Program-made: the position numbers and the translations under genes
Assembly (NCBI GenBank): GCA_003290165.1
Contig: QNQO01000198.1
Span: 992,001-1,056,000, forward strand
Length of the DNA: 64,000 bases
DNA from: Berberis thunbergii
Taxonomy: Eukaryota; Streptophyta; Magnoliopsida; Ranunculales; Berberidaceae
Direction: 5' to 3'
Part shown: positions 1 to 11,469 of the stretch, in pieces
Layout of the letters: every line of letters begins with the position of its first letter
Numbering within the stretch: position 1 is the stretch's first letter
Notes under the pieces: generated by a model
What the model saw: only the letters and a program-made list of their open reading frames with translations
Told to the model about the DNA's origin: nothing
Database searches by the model: none

Positions 1-213
1 AATTTAGTAAGTGCCATTTCTGGGAGTTTGAAGTTTGTTTCTTAGGGCACGTTGTATCCAATCAAGGGATAGTAGTAGATCTGGAGAAGGTGAGGCAGTT
101 AGGTCTTGGAAAAGGCCAACTAGTGTTACGAAAATTCATAGTTTTCTAGGGTTGGCCGGTATTACCGAAGATTTATAAAGAAGTTTTATCTGATTTCTGC
201 ACGTTTTACTCAA

Positions 214-612
214 TTGACTAGGAAGAATACCTCCTTTGTTTTGTCGAATGAGTGCACTGAGGCATTTAAAACTTTGAAGCAAAGATTGACTTCGACTCCT
301 GTGTTAACTATTCCAGTGCCTGGTGTTAAGTTGGTGGTTTACACAGATGCTTGTGGTACTGGATTGAGATGTGTTCTTATACAAGACAAGAAAGTTGTAG
401 CCATTGCTTCTCGACAGTTGAAACCTCATGAGAAGAGGTATCTCACTCATGACCTGGAGTTAGCGGCAGTGGTATTCGCTTTGAGAATTTGGAGACACTA
501 TCTGTATGGGGAGAAATTTGAGTTATATATGGACCATAAAAGCCTTAAGTACTTGTTATCCCAAAACGAGTTGAATGTGAGACATTTGTGGTTAGATTTT
601 CTCAACAGTTAA
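214..612 (+). pseudogene. gypsy RNase H domain (remnant)
   Basis: RNase H of the gypsy remnant, which would digest the RNA strand of the RNA:DNA hybrid in reverse transcription. The TDACGTGL motif carries the first catalytic Asp, [22 protein letters not shown] carries the Glu, and [11 protein letters not shown] carries the second Asp. It begins with the RT connection segment ([11 protein letters not shown]). A TAA at 610-612 ends it before the last motif, which can still be read downstream as DALSR near 659-672. The ATG at 214 is only the first in-frame methionine; in the live element this was part of a polyprotein. Confidence 0.85.
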
Positions 613-830
613 GATTTTGAGATCTTGTATTAGCCTGGTAAGGCTAATGTCGTAGCGGATGCTTTGAGTAGGCATTTTTTCGTCGTGGCTACCATGATGA
701 TCCAAGAGTGGAATGTTCTTGAGGACTTGGCCTCGTGTGATGTGCATTCGGTGTCAGTTGCTTCTTGTGCTTACATCACTTTCTTAGCGGTCACGCCAAC
801 CTTGGTCAGGCGGGTGATTGAACAGTAGAG

Positions 831-2163
831 TTGGATCCATTACTTCGGCGGATACTGGAGGCTTTGGTCCTAGATTGTGTGGATGGTTTTCCGACTGACT
901 GGATAGTCGATTCACAGGGCAATTTGAGATTTAGGGGTCGGTTGTGTGTCCCTACAGATGTGGATTTGGAGAAAGAGATCTTAGAGGAAGCTCACAGATC
1001 AAGGTTTACCATACATCCTAGAGGTACCAAGATGTACAGAGATATGAGGCGGTCATTTTGGTGGCCTGGTATGAGGCGAGATATTGGACAGTTTGTAGCG
1101 AAGTGTTTGACCTGTTAGCAGATCAAGGCCGAACACTAGAGGCCTTCAGGTTTGTTGCAACAATTGGGGATTTCGACATGGAAGTGGGAACATGTGACGA
1201 AGGATTTTATTGATGGACTTCCTCAGTCGAAGACGGGGCATGCGGCTATCTGGGTTATTATGGGCAGTTTGACTAAGAGCATTCATTTTCTTCCTGTTAG
1301 TGGTCGTCAAACTTTTGAGAGGTTGGAGGGTTTTTTTTTTCAATGAGATAGTTAGAATCCATGGAGCCCCGATATCAATTGTATCAAATAAAGACCTCTT
1401 GTTCACGGCTCCCTTTTGACAGAGCTTTCAGAAGGCTATGGGTGCTAAGTTGGATATTAGTACGGCCTATCATCCCCAAACCGATGGCTAGTCAGAGAGG
1501 TTGAATCTGATTGTGGAGGACATGTTGAGAGCTTATGTTATGGATTTTGAAGGCAGTTGGGAAGATCATCTAGCATTGGCTGAGTTTACTTATAACAATA
1601 GTTATCAGGTGAGTATTGGGATGGCAATGTTTGAAACATTGCATGGCAGGCCTTGTGGATTTTATGTTTGTTGGGCAGAGGTTGGTGATACTGCTATCAT
1701 TGGACCAGACATAATTCAAGAGACCACAAAAAAGGTGGAACTGATTAGAGATCGTTTGAGGATGGCACAGAGTTGACAAAAGAGTTATGCTGATCAAAGG
1801 CGTAGAGATCTCGAGTTTGCAGTTGGTGATCGAGTGTTTTTGAGCGTTTCTCCAATGCGAAGAGTTTTTCGATTCAGGAGTAGTGGAAAACTTGTTCCAT
1901 GGTATGTTCGTCCTTATGAAGTTATAGAGAGAGTGGGCCCAATGACCTATAGATTGGCTCTTCCTTTTGAGTATGTTGGCCATTTCAATGTGTTTCATGT
2001 TTCGATGTTGCGGAAGTGTTTGATAGACTTGACTTCGATAGTTCAGTCGTTGGAATTGGAGGTAACGGAAGATTTGACGTATCCAGTGAGACCTGTAGCT
2101 ATCTTGGACCGCGAGGTTAGGCAGTTGTGGAACTGGGCAGTTAGGTTAATGAAAGTCCAATAG
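831..2163 (+). pseudogene. gypsy integrase (remnant, several stops)
   Basis: Integrase remnant in at least four reading segments. Segment 831-1118 has the zinc-binding HHCC region (H near 1012, C pair near 1107-1116). Segments 1152-1346 and 1501-1776 hold the catalytic core (DFIDGLPQSKTGHAAIWVI and ESERLNLIVEDMLRAY-like blocks); the DD35E acidic residues are partly lost to stops and a short poly-T indel near 1330. Segment 1834-2163 is the C-terminal region (PYEVIERVGPMTYRLALP). It belongs to the same element as the upstream RNase H and is not functional. Confidence 0.82.
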
Positions 2164-2269
2164 AGTGAGGAAGGTGATGTTACTTGGGAGCTTGAAGATG
2201 AGATGCAACAGTCCTACCCATAGCTCTTAGGCAATCTCAGGGACTAGATTTCTTTTGAGGCGTGTATGA

Positions 2270-3947
2270 TGTAACAACCATATTTATTTTTCCAATTAAT
2301 CCTCAATTAATTTTGTTAAAAAAGAGAGAATATTTTGGTTTTGAGCCACCCAACCTTTGAGAGAAAGGGGGCTCCTTTTTTTTCTTCCTTGATTTCTTCT
2401 CCCTGCAACTTTTCTTCTTCTTCTCCAGCGTAGTGCTCGGGCTGTGGCTGAGCGTAGCCGCAGCTCTCGAGCACCCACCTTCCTATTTCTTTTTTTCCCC
2501 TCTCCTTTGTTTGTGTTGTTTTGGCCAGAAACAAGTTCTAAGAGAAAAAAATAGCTCGATCGGAGCCCTCGCCGGTTCTCTGAGCAGTTTGGCTCAGTTC
2601 CCTCCCTCCGATGGAATTTGGTCCGACATCCAAGACCTGTAACCTCCACATCCAGAGGTGGGTAGGGGTTTTGGCTAAGAATTTATGAAAAATCAAAGTT
2701 TGCAAGGTTGTCGGGGAGGTTCATTGGCATGAAACCGGGTTGCCATTGCGCTACTGAGCTACGATCTACCCTCTTGTGGCTTGGTGGTGCTATGTCGACC
2801 AGTTCACGACCCGTGGCTTTGCGAAGTGTGATTTTTGGCTTTGTCGGAGTCTTCGACACCCTTGCATTGTCAGTAAGTAATTTTCCAGTTCGTCGAGTTG
2901 CCCTTTACCTTTTTGGTGTCGCTAAGCAGGTTTCTCACTGTCAAGACTTCATTTGCAGTTTTGAGGAGCTTCCCGAGCTGTTAATTCACTAATTCGCGAA
3001 TTTGGAGCTTAGGTTGGTAGGATTTGGGTTCGGGAAACCCATTTCCACCATGGTGAGTGCAGACTCTTCTTACATGTCATTTTTTTTAAATAAAATAAAG
3101 CGTTCTCAGGTTTTCAAAGTCTAAAAAGAGGGAAAATTTCTCTGATTCGATGTTTTGTCGGTTATTATGAAGATTAAAGTTTGGATGCTTGTTTGAATGG
3201 TATTCATATTATTGTGGTGGTTAGCTTGTTATATGGATGCGGGTTTGAGTGGTTATGCATAGCGTAATATTTCGGAGACGATATATTGTGATGTCATTTA
3301 GTAGGAAAATCTACCATGTTAGTTACTGGCATTTCATATAATTGCATGGATGTGTAAAAACTAGTCAAGACTATGATTTCTACTTTAAACTGTGCAATGA
3401 CAACTATTGTATGATTGAGTATCAATGGCATGTAGCGTAGGAGTCATATGACTATTTTAGTTATGAATTCCGTAATTGACTTGCATCATTTAAAAATCAT
3501 ATTTTCCCACAGCTCTAGCCAGAAGGATATACATATTGTGCTTGTTGCATATCAGGTGGTAATGCCTAATGTGGCAGGGGCATATCAGAGATATATGCAT
3601 TTGTGTTTGGTGCACATTAGGAAGACATGTATAAGGGGTTGGTGCATGTCAGATGGATATGCATACTATTATAACGTAGAATTGGAATTGGAATTGGAGA
3701 GTGAAGCATATTGGAAATATTAGTGAATAATAGGAAGTGTCTTGAGTCTTTGGTTGCTTTTGATTGGTTTGGTGTGACATGGCAATATAGGTAGTACATG
3801 ATTAAAATCGAGATACCCAATGTCATTGGGGTGAGAATGCATCATTGAGTACAAGTTATGAGTACAAAATTGAATCAAAAGTAGAATTTTTAATACCAAT
3901 GTATGTGTACGAGTTATAAAATGATCGAAGTGGTTGACATTGCCTAT
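2270..3947 (+). repeat. Probable 3' LTR of the gypsy element (end not defined)
   Basis: Begins TGTAACAACCATAT directly after the pol remnant, as the 3' LTR of Tekay/Del-type elements typically does. It contains pyrimidine-rich stretches (2370-2520), an ATGGTGAGTG-type segment near 3050 and degenerate GCATATCAG/GTGCATGTCAG-like repeats at 3545-3665. No partner LTR is in the window, so the 3' boundary cannot be fixed; the CACTA-like element begins at 3948 and may interrupt it. The short open frames here (for example 2708-2992 and 3448-3723) look fortuitous. Confidence 0.5.
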
Positions 3948-3968
3948 TACTACAACACAAATGCCCTT

Positions 3969-4090
3969 TAATAGCGTTTCAAAAACGCTATGTCTGTCGG
4001 AGCTATAATAGACCCAGGGTCTATTATAGCGTTTTTAAAACGCTATAGTAAGTTGGCCTATTATAGCGTTTCAAAAACGCTAACGCTATC
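3969..4090. repeat. Left subterminal palindromic repeats of outer CACTA
   Basis: Several copies of TAGCGTTTT and its complement arranged as short inverted pairs (for example ATAGCGTTTCAAAAACGCTAT at 3971-3991), spaced by a few tens of bases. An inverted GACCCAGGGTC lies at 4011-4021. The same motif recurs at the right end, 24835-24930. Subterminal arrays of this kind are the usual transposase-binding zone of CACTA elements. Confidence 0.8.
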
Positions 4091-4349
4091 GTAAGTATAC
4101 ATAGCAAATTTATTTTTTTCTATCAAATGAATTTTTATTACATCTTATAAGTTTTATTTCTAGAAAATAAAATTTTAAATGTGCCAAACTTAAAAATTTC
4201 CATGAATGGAGGCAAAGTAATATAATTAATGAGATAATGTTTTACATCTAGTCACAAAATCTATCAAATTAATAATAAAGATCAATTCTCTATATTACAT
4301 CTCATCTAGTACACAAAAGGTTCACACAATTAGATACACCACCACACCA

Positions 4350-4551
4350 AAACTTGCCTAAATAAGATCAAAATTTCAACTGGCTCTACTCTACCATGAA
4401 GAACAGAAGCAACTGAGCCATGTAGAGAGAACTCAAAAACCAAATATAGTCCATTGTCAATGCAACAACCCATCAAAGAAGACACATTTGGATGGTGAAC
4501 ATGACCAATAGTACTCGCACAATAGAGAGCCTCTTTCTGCAAAACTTGCAA
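4350..4551 (-). pseudogene. Captured exon: receptor-like cytoplasmic kinase fragment
   Basis: Part of a protein kinase N-lobe, with GHVHHPNVSSLMGCCIDNGL followed by YLVFEFSLHGSVASVLHG. This is the region from helix C to the hinge of plant receptor-like cytoplasmic kinases (class VI, RBK-like, share the GCCIDNGLYL and GSVASLLH wording). The P-loop, catalytic loop and DFG motif are absent, so it cannot be active. It sits 270 bases inside the left end of the outer CACTA element, on the minus strand like the other captured fragments. Kinase identity is firm; the subfamily is inferred. Confidence 0.72.
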
Positions 4552-5136
4552 GTCGAGATTTCTGGTTCCAAAACCAATGACAATGTATTATTAGCATTGA
4601 AAGCACAAGTGCATCTTTCATAATCTAAAATATTGCACTAAGAATTTAACCGATAAACATAGACACTGATCAAAGACTTGGGGAGCGTTGATGCAAAAAC
4701 CGGACTCACCTGGAGAAAAACTTGAAATGAGATGTATTGACAGTGTTCATGTTCTAACCTGTACAAGCAAGTTTCTCTACATGATATTGGTGATTAAAGG
4801 TTCCCTGGAAAAACAAGGTTAGAGTTCACAATTAGAATAGGAAAAACATACATGGTAGAGTCACAATTAGAATAGGAAAAACATACTCTGGGACCATGTG
4901 AAGAGAAGTAAACAACTTTTAAAATCAAACAAGTTCTCCTAATGGAAACCACAATTCACTAGCGAACCAATACAACATATTCACCCAATGTTTTGAACAA
5001 CTTAAACAAGAAGAATACAATAAGAAATGTTATGGGCATCCCAATAATACATATTGAATACAGTAAGGTTGCAGAAGAAAATTGGGCCATCTATTTTAAT
5101 TCCATACTTATTGCAATTTGCATGTTGATATCTTAC

Positions 5137-6266
5137 CTTCTGCCAACTGGAGATCTGAGCATTAGGTGATCTGTTGGTGGTTCTGTGGCCAATGCCATCG
5201 CTCCAAGAGTATCCATGATGAGATTGACCCAAAGAAGCTACAGAAAGAAACAGTTCTGACGAAAATCAAACAAAGAGAAATTATGGTACAAGAAGCCATG
5301 AGACATACCTGCACTGCATTCAAGGGAACATTCCCGGAATAAATTGCAGCCACAACATTTATTACAAGAGCTGCAACATTAACTGTGAGCTGAAACTGGA
5401 TAAACTTCTGAATATTGGCATATACAGAACGACCCCAGCATACAACGTAAAAGAAACAACCAAATGTTAACAAATCCAGAATGAAAAAAAGGTAAAGTGT
5501 CCAAATAGGATTTCCATTAACACCATGTATATCAAACATTGAGAAATATCAAAACCAGTGTAAAATGAGGAATGCATAAAATGAGCTCTTTTAGGGTTAT
5601 TCAATACAATGAGCAATTGCATCAAATTTGAACTGACTTGAGACATCAAAACAGTAACATGACATTATAATCTTCAGACTGACCTTAACAACTGAAGAAA
5701 AATTGTCATCCAGGATAATAATGTGTGAGCTTTCCTTAAAAACTTCAGTTCCAGCAATGCCCATGGCAAGACCTATATCTCCCTAAAATCTGTGACACAT
5801 TGGAAAATAGCAAAGTTAGCAACAAATAGAGACATTTATGAGTTGCCTCAATGCAAAAAATTTTGGACCCTCAATTGGTGTAACAGTAGTTACAATGAGC
5901 CTTCCAAATCTTCACATTTGGAAATTATTTCTGTGGTTTTTCTTTTCTCCCTCTTTGTTTCCGGTATTTTGATAATGTTTCAGCTACACTTCCAAAAATT
6001 TTAAATAAGATATAAGAATTTTTAAATAAGATATAAGATATAAGGATTTTTAGCTACACTTCCAAAAATTCTTTTCTCCCTTTGAGGGTTCTAGCTCTAG
6101 TCCATTCTTCTTATGGCATTACATAGATAAGATATAAGGATTTTCAAACCTCATGCAATGCAGGAGCATCGTTTGTTCCATCTCCAGTCACAGCTACAAC
6201 ATGACCTCTCTTCTTCAGTGATTTCACTAGTAGGAGTTTGTCATTAGGAGACGATCTTCCCATCAC
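5137..6266 (-). pseudogene. Captured Ca2+-ATPase fragment (ACA type), four exons
   Basis: Four exons of a P2B autoinhibited Ca2+-ATPase, read right to left. 6150-6266 encodes [20 protein letters not shown] and the hinge motif [13 protein letters not shown]. 5684-5782 encodes [19 protein letters not shown] to DDNFSSVVK. 5309 to about 5436 encodes GRSVYANIQKFIQFQLTVN. 5137-5237 encodes [20 protein letters not shown]. Exons 1, 2 and 4 keep GT/AG sites and open frames; the acceptor of exon 3 (5436-5445) looks mutated. These cover the end of the P-domain and membrane helices M5-M6 only. The phosphorylated Asp, the nucleotide domain and the calmodulin-binding part are missing, so this is a transduplicated fragment, not a transporter gene. 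Confidence 0.9.
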
Positions 6267-6586
6267 CTAAACATCAAACTTCATCAAATAACATCTATCA
6301 TACTTAAGAACATAGTGTAGACTTATCAACTTATGATTGATATTCAGTAGCACAATAAACATACATTGACAGTCCATTTTATATAAATTATGAGGTATAC
6401 AAAAAACAGATTAATATTCAGTAGACCATCCATATGTATTATGCGCTAACAAATTATGAGGTATGTTAATTAGTCAATTTCATTAGAGGATTATAGAATC
6501 TCAACAAAATCTAAAGTCTTAACTACTGATGTGCCAACATGTCCACTCATAGCTAAAAGCTAGCCAAACCATGAAAAGGAATGAAA

Positions 6587-6589
6587 ACC
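6587..6589 (+). other. Target-site duplication of inner CACTA (left)
   Basis: ACC immediately before the CACTACACCAAAA terminus; repeated as ACC at 16830-16832. Three bases is the standard duplication length for CACTA transposition. Confidence 0.9.
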
Positions 6590-6611
6590 CACTACACCAA
6601 AAATGGCCATT

Positions 6612-6740
6612 AGCAACGGTTTTAAACCGTGGGGGTAACCCATTGGCACGGCTTAGAACTGTGGGCTGTAGGGGCGTCGCTAAATCCTCAATAACGGCTA
6701 AAAAACGTGGCAAAATATATGTTAGCCACGGTTTTAATCC
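6612..6740. repeat. Left subterminal repeats of inner CACTA
   Basis: Degenerate copies of AGCAACGGTTTTAAACCGTGG, GGCACGGCTTAGAACTGTGGG and AGCCACGGTTTTAATCC. They match the repeat unit at the right end (16650-16800), which differs from the TAGCGTTTT unit of the outer element. The two elements therefore belong to different CACTA families. Confidence 0.8.
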
Positions 6741-6889
6741 AAACTTAAACGAATAAAGGCAAAGTAATGTAATTAATAAGATTATACAATTACATCAAAT
6801 GTGCCAAACTTTGTTTCATGCTGTGCACGCTTTGTCATTTGTCAGTTGACCAGATTATACAATTACATCAAATGGTCAAAGAATATGCA

Positions 6890-7260
6890 ATACATTTATT
6901 CTCATGGACTTGCCCGAAGAGAAAGCTTGAAAGCACCCATGCAATACATCTATTAGCTGCTGTCTCATAGATGAGATGTCGAAGGCATTCTTCTGCATTA
7001 TCATTCAGCAATGCATCATTAGCTGAATAAAAAAGAGATGCAATAATAAGAAATCAAAAATAAACAAATCAGTTAATCAATTCTATGTACATACTGACAG
7101 TTAATGTAGTTATAAAGAGTACCTAGCAAATCAGCTCCATTTGAGGTAAGAGTTGTTCTTCTGCTGCAGAGCCTGAACCATTCAAAGTGTCATAATAATC
7201 TTCATATAATGGTGTTTGCATCCTCTTCAGCTCCAGGGCCTGCAATTTTAATATTTGGAA
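6890..7260 (-). pseudogene. Unidentified exon-like pieces in inner CACTA
   Basis: Two open minus-strand stretches look like exons but match no family I recognise. One (about 7140-7255) reads LELKRMQTPLYEDYYDTL in one frame and SNGADLL in another. The other (about 6900-7020) reads NDNAEECLRHLIYETAANRC. They are placed and oriented like the identified captured fragments. They may be two exons of one gene joined through a frameshift. Confidence 0.35.
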
Positions 7261-7460
7261 AGCAACAATCTTCATATAATCACGGTGTTCATTTATTGGA
7301 AGGCAATGACCTTTGGAAGGGGGTGTATTTTATATGGCACATGGTTTGCAAATGGTGTCCAACATGATGCAAAATAAAATCTGTTACCAAACAAAAAAAT
7401 CCTTCTGCTGCTTTTTCTCAGGTAATTCAATAATTTTTATCATAATTATTGCTGACTTAC

Positions 7461-7760
7461 TTGTTCACGGATGAACTATCATGTGGAGTGTTCATTTCAG
7501 AGAACCGGTTCCTTATCATCACTTCCTATCCAGCACAAGTCGCAGCTGACTTGACTTCTTCCGAAAGACCCTGTCACGAAAATAAAAATGTTAAATTATA
7601 GAAATGAAAAGGCTTAATTATATGAAACAACAGTAATAATAAATCAAAGACACGCCTGAGATCGTGCAGCAGCAGCAGCAACATTTGCTGCCTCCGCCAC
7701 CTCCTGCTGATTATTCGTAGTTGTTATCTTCCCGCCTAGCTTATGAAGATATTCTTCTGT
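7461..7760 (-). pseudogene. Captured BRM/SYD-type SWI2/SNF2 remodeller fragment
   Basis: Two exons of a plant SWI2/SNF2 chromatin-remodelling ATPase of the BRAHMA/SPLAYED group. Exon 7656-7760 encodes TEEYLHKLGGKITTTNNQQE followed by an Ala-rich EAANVAAAAARSQ. Exon 7461-7570 encodes GLSEE then a stop in place of a Glu (GGA/TAG region near 7527), then EVMIRNRFSEMNTP and SSSVNK. This is the segment just before the helicase core; ATPase motifs are absent. The 3' acceptor sites look preserved, but the donor of the first exon reads GC rather than GT. One stop plus lack of the catalytic core make it a pseudogene fragment. Confidence 0.82.
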
Positions 7761-8104
7761 CTAGGACAGAAATGATGATAAAATAGAATTCCTCTGAGCT
7801 GCATCACCTGGCATGCTGGCCTGCTGCTCTATATAAGTATTTTATATAAATTGAAATGATTTTCCACTTCTTGATATTGCACTATTTAAGTATTTTATAT
7901 AAATTGGGTACCAATTGAGCAAAGACAATTTTGCAGAAACAAGAGTGCTCGAAGAAATAAAATAAGTCAAAGAAGTTGTGAGTAAACCAAAATTTAAGGT
8001 TGCCATTAAAACCTGGAGAAGCAAAACAAGAAATGCACCCAAGATGAAGAATTCTACATTGAGGTAGGAGCTCATATGAAGCATTAGACAAGCAATGAAA
8101 GAAA

Positions 8105-8238
8105 TGATTATACCTGTGCTGGAATCCATGTCACATGACCAATTGCATCCATAACAGCCCCATTTTGATTCCAGTGTGGGAACAAGATCTTCTGCCACAA
8201 ACGCATTGCGGCGAATGTGGTGGCTCAAAGAACATAAT
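8105..8238 (-). pseudogene. Unidentified exon-like stretch
   Basis: A minus-strand open stretch reads MRLWQKILFPHWNQNGAV followed by MDAIGHVTWIPAQ, ending at a CAG|GT-like donor near 8113. The composition looks like real coding sequence, but I do not recognise the family. An overlapping longer open frame (7842-8228) continues into AT-rich intron-like DNA and is probably fortuitous. Confidence 0.3.
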
Positions 8239-8765
8239 CTGCACCAAAGAAATTTTCATTTCATATGGTGGCCACTGTCCAATCTAATAACAACAGTCTA
8301 AAATGCAAAAAAAAGGTCCTAGTTATGACAGAATAAAATATGCAGGTATGACTGCAAGTTGCAGAAGCCTAGTGGCTACATAAATAAATAAAAATAAATG
8401 ATGAACATTTGCTCTCATCTTATTGGGTCTGTTATTAAGCAACCAACCAAGTTTTTTATTAAAAAAAAACTAGACTGATACAATAAAACTAGCAGAGCTT
8501 ACCTTTCAATGAACTTCCTGACATGTGTTCTTCCCTCAGTCTAAAGTTAGCTGGAGGTGCCGGGATTGAACTACTCAGGGCTTGAACTGCAAGAAAGAGG
8601 ACCATGCTGTTATAAACTCATAAGAGGATTTCATGCTTCAAAATGAATAATAAAATCATCTTTCAGACACTGCTAATACGGTGCCCAATCAAAATTCTGC
8701 AAAAACCAAGCACAAGACAGCCCAACAAGCCTAGGAAAAGAAAGACCCATACAAACGAAAAAGTC

Positions 8766-8892
8766 CACCTGCTCGACGCGCAGCCTCGCTCCTGCAGCGC
8801 CAACGACACCGTGCAAACAACGACATGCACTAGCAGCTCCCTGCTTGACGCGTCTCCTCGCTCCTGCAGTGCCAAGGGCACCGTGCAAAACA
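8766..8892. repeat. 71-bp direct duplication, locally GC-rich
   Basis: Two copies of a unit containing GACGCG...CCTCGCTCCTGCAG followed by CACCGTGCAAA start near 8772 and 8843, period about 71 bases. The stretch is clearly richer in GC than its surroundings. It creates overlapping open frames on both strands; none resembles a known protein. Confidence 0.6.
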
Positions 8893-9044
8893 GGGGAGAA
8901 CCCATGCTGAAAGCTCCTATCAGCTTCTATGTGCTCAGTGCACATGCAGACCAGCCAGCCTCGCAAATGGAAACTGACAGAAACCAGGCTGAGTGCACCT
9001 CGTTCCTGCACCAGAAAATAAACGAAGACAAATACCATTTCGAT

Positions 9045-9452
9045 TCAAAAATAGGCAAGGACATAAACGAAGACAGATACCATGTTGAGAATGCTTGAAC
9101 ATAGCCACCAGAAAATAAGAACCAAAGGCCATCTCTTGTCTTCTCTAATAGGTCTACTCTTGAAGTAGACTGCAAACATTGTTGCTAGACCCCAAGTTAC
9201 TGCCTTAAAAATTGACTCAATAGAGATTTTTATGAGCACCCAAACCTCATAAAAACAAAAACGCAAGTATGAAACTGAGATTAGAATGCTAGAAACAATA
9301 GTAATCTTCATAAAAGCTTCAAACTTCCTCTTTGTTGGTTGTTTCAGTTCATCATCCTCTACATGTCTACTTTGTTTCAGAAGCTCTATTAACATCCATA
9401 CAAGCAACAACGAAAACCCGACTACATTAACAATCATCACAGACAACTCCAT
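9045..9452 (-). pseudogene. Captured ABCC (MRP-type) transporter fragment, membrane region
   Basis: A 135-codon open stretch rich in membrane segments. VGFSLLLVWMLIELLKQ is followed by a charged linker, then KITIVSSILISVSYLRF, then VTWGLATMFAVYF, then RWPLVLIFWWLCSSILNMVS. The TWG and PLVL-WW pattern is characteristic of the N-terminal TMD0 region of plant ABCC/MRP transporters. No nucleotide-binding domain is present. It lies between the remodeller and acyltransferase fragments, same strand. The family call rests on pattern recognition of a hydrophobic region. Confidence 0.6.
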
Positions 9453-10168
9453 CCCACTTCATAAATTTGAAGAACCATGCAAGATAATGAAGAAGGAATA
9501 TGAAGTGTTCAAGGCCCTATAGGAATAATTTCATCAAACATGGAACAAAAGCAACAAGAGAAGCCACTTGGGGATTGAGAAATAAGAAATAATGACTTAA
9601 AAAACAGAAGAAAAAAAAGATCATTCAAACACTCAAGAATGAAATGACAAAGAGTAATCTGAATTCTGAATCCAAGAAAGAGTAATCTATTAGCTGTTGC
9701 ATTAAGAGACCCAGGATGAGAAAGTTGTCAATCCAAGAATCAATAATAAATCTTGCATTAACATAGTAAAGGTTGTGAAGACCAGACATTTTAGATGACA
9801 AGTTGGCAGTTCTGACCATCAAAATCATTAGTCCTACATCATTTCTCATCAATTCAGAATCAAAATTAGAGTGTATGAAATAGTTCACAAGGATAAGATA
9901 TGAAAGAGAATACACATGTTGTATAGTTTTAGTGCTTGAATGGTAACACCACTGGAAATTTTGTATAAATTTTGTAGCATGTTGGGACTTGGAAGCTTGA
10001 TGCAGGACGAGTTCAAATTAAAAACAATTAAAATGACAAGCACAAGGAAACACCAGAACCCTCATGCATTGCTTATGTTCAAGATTTCAATGCTAAGATA
10101 TAGAAAACAAGATTAAAAACAAAACATACTATGAGAAGTATTCTGCAAGAAAACTGGCACTCCATACC

Positions 10169-11011
10169 ATTAGAAGCGTGTGACCACTATCCTTGAAATT
10201 GCGGATTTGGTAATGTGGCAACAAATCATTAAGTCATTTGGCTTCTTCTTCGCTTGGAAATAGAAGATCTCTTCCGCTGACATATAATTAATTTAGATCT
10301 AAATTAAAAAAAAACAACACATACTAGGATGTAGATATGGCACTCATATACTCTCAACTGATCATAGAAATTTTGCTAGTTGATTAGGAGGTCAGCTTTT
10401 AAGATTTTCTATATATGAATTTATCTGGCCGTGGATGTTACGTTGATTTTGATTCTTGCTAGATCACATAATTTCTAATTATTAAAAATAAAAAATAGAG
10501 AAGCTAGTAGTCAATCACCTGGCAAGGATCAAAACTTCAGCTTTGACCTTACGCAAATGGAAGTTGACATAGGATGAAGTTGATCGAAGCATCTGAAGCT
10601 TCCACAGAATTGACTCTCCAGGTAAAATGTCAACCAAGAGCTGATAATCAAAATTATACAAGTGTTTATTAACATATAGAACTTATAATTGATCATTTTG
10701 AATGATATATACTAGAATAACATTTTTCTGCTTCCCCACATAAATTTCAGCTACTTATGTGGGTGGTATTGACTATTGAGTGCAAAATTTACAAGCTCCT
10801 ATCAGATTGCTTTGAAGCACTTGACCAGTAAATCAGGCCAAGGTACTTTCTACGAAGAAATGCATACAAAATTTTCTTATGACCAACTTACGTTAAAGGA
10901 GGGTAACAACGCAGCAACATTTTCTGATAGCTGTTGAACAATCTTTTGAAGAGAATTTCCCTTTTCTACACTAGCCATTGCTATCCTCAAGGGATCACCT
11001 GGTAATTTCAT
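10169..11011 (-). pseudogene. Captured phytyl ester synthase-like acyltransferase fragment, three exons
   Basis: Three consecutive exons of a plastid esterase/lipase/thioesterase-type acyltransferase (PES1/PES2 family; makes fatty acid phytyl esters and triacylglycerol in plastoglobules). Exon 10892 to about 11011 encodes KLPGDPLRIAMASVEKG to SENVAALLPSF. Exon 10519-10640 encodes LLVDILPGESILWKLQMLRS and HLRKVKAEVLILA. Exon 10169-10276 encodes SGRDLLFPSEEEAK, a TGA stop, then HYQIRNFKDSGHTLLM, which includes the likely catalytic His of the alpha/beta hydrolase fold. Splice sites are preserved. The internal stop in exon 3 and the missing rest of the protein make it a pseudogene fragment. Confidence 0.83.
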
Positions 11012-11469
11012 AGAGTGCACAAACTTGAGAAACTTCAAATTATTTGAAACAGATAAAAAGTTTTTTTTTAAAAAAAGGGAAAAGGAAGCTACAAAAAGCT
11101 GTTGCTTTCGACTCTTTTCAGCTTTTGGATTATGCATGCATGCATTTAAGGTACACACGCACACATGTCACAAAACCTAAATGGAACTGACTGAAAAATG
11201 CACAGGACAAATAATTCAACCATATTCAGCACATGTTGTAAATATGGGTTCATATCCCTCCACACAAGAAGCTGAAAACAGAGCAGAGCACCCTGTCCAG
11301 CTCGCTGCGAAGATAGCAGAGCGCTACATTTCCAGTAGAACACTCCATTGTTTTCTTGTTTACATGTAGCGTAGATCAATGTAAGATGATTAAGAAACAA
11401 GTGTGAATGTATTGGGATTCCAAATTAGTTTTGAAAACGAGTTATATAATGTTATCACCAACTTTGATG

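Larger units (their letters stand above)
1..2269 (+). mobile_element. Ty3/gypsy retrotransposon, decayed 3' half of pol
   Basis: A broken gag-pol remnant, entering the window inside reverse transcriptase. The first 110 bases encode the end of the RT palm (KCHFWEFEVCFLGH). RNase H follows at about 214-670 (YTDACGTGL, then DHKSLKYLL). The integrase zinc-binding region is at 990-1118 (HPRGTKMYRDMRRSFWWPGM). Integrase core pieces lie at 1180-1320 and 1490-1775 (LAEFTYNNSYQ), and the integrase C-terminal region at 1834-2160 (FHVSMLRKC). In-frame stops break it at 610, 1116, 1345, 1490, 1774 and 2161, so it cannot make a polyprotein. Domain order and the VSMLRKC-type end fit the chromovirus/Tekay-Del side of plant gypsy elements; the lineage call is inference. 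The 5' half lies outside the window. Confidence 0.9.

Noticed and set aside
1570..1998. Minus-strand open frame of 142 codons
   Set aside because: Antisense of the gypsy integrase; no domain, and codon pattern explained by the plus-strand coding.
5137..6266. A functional Ca2+-ATPase gene
   Set aside because: Only four exons are present, one acceptor looks damaged, and there is no phosphorylation or nucleotide-binding domain; it lies inside a transposon.
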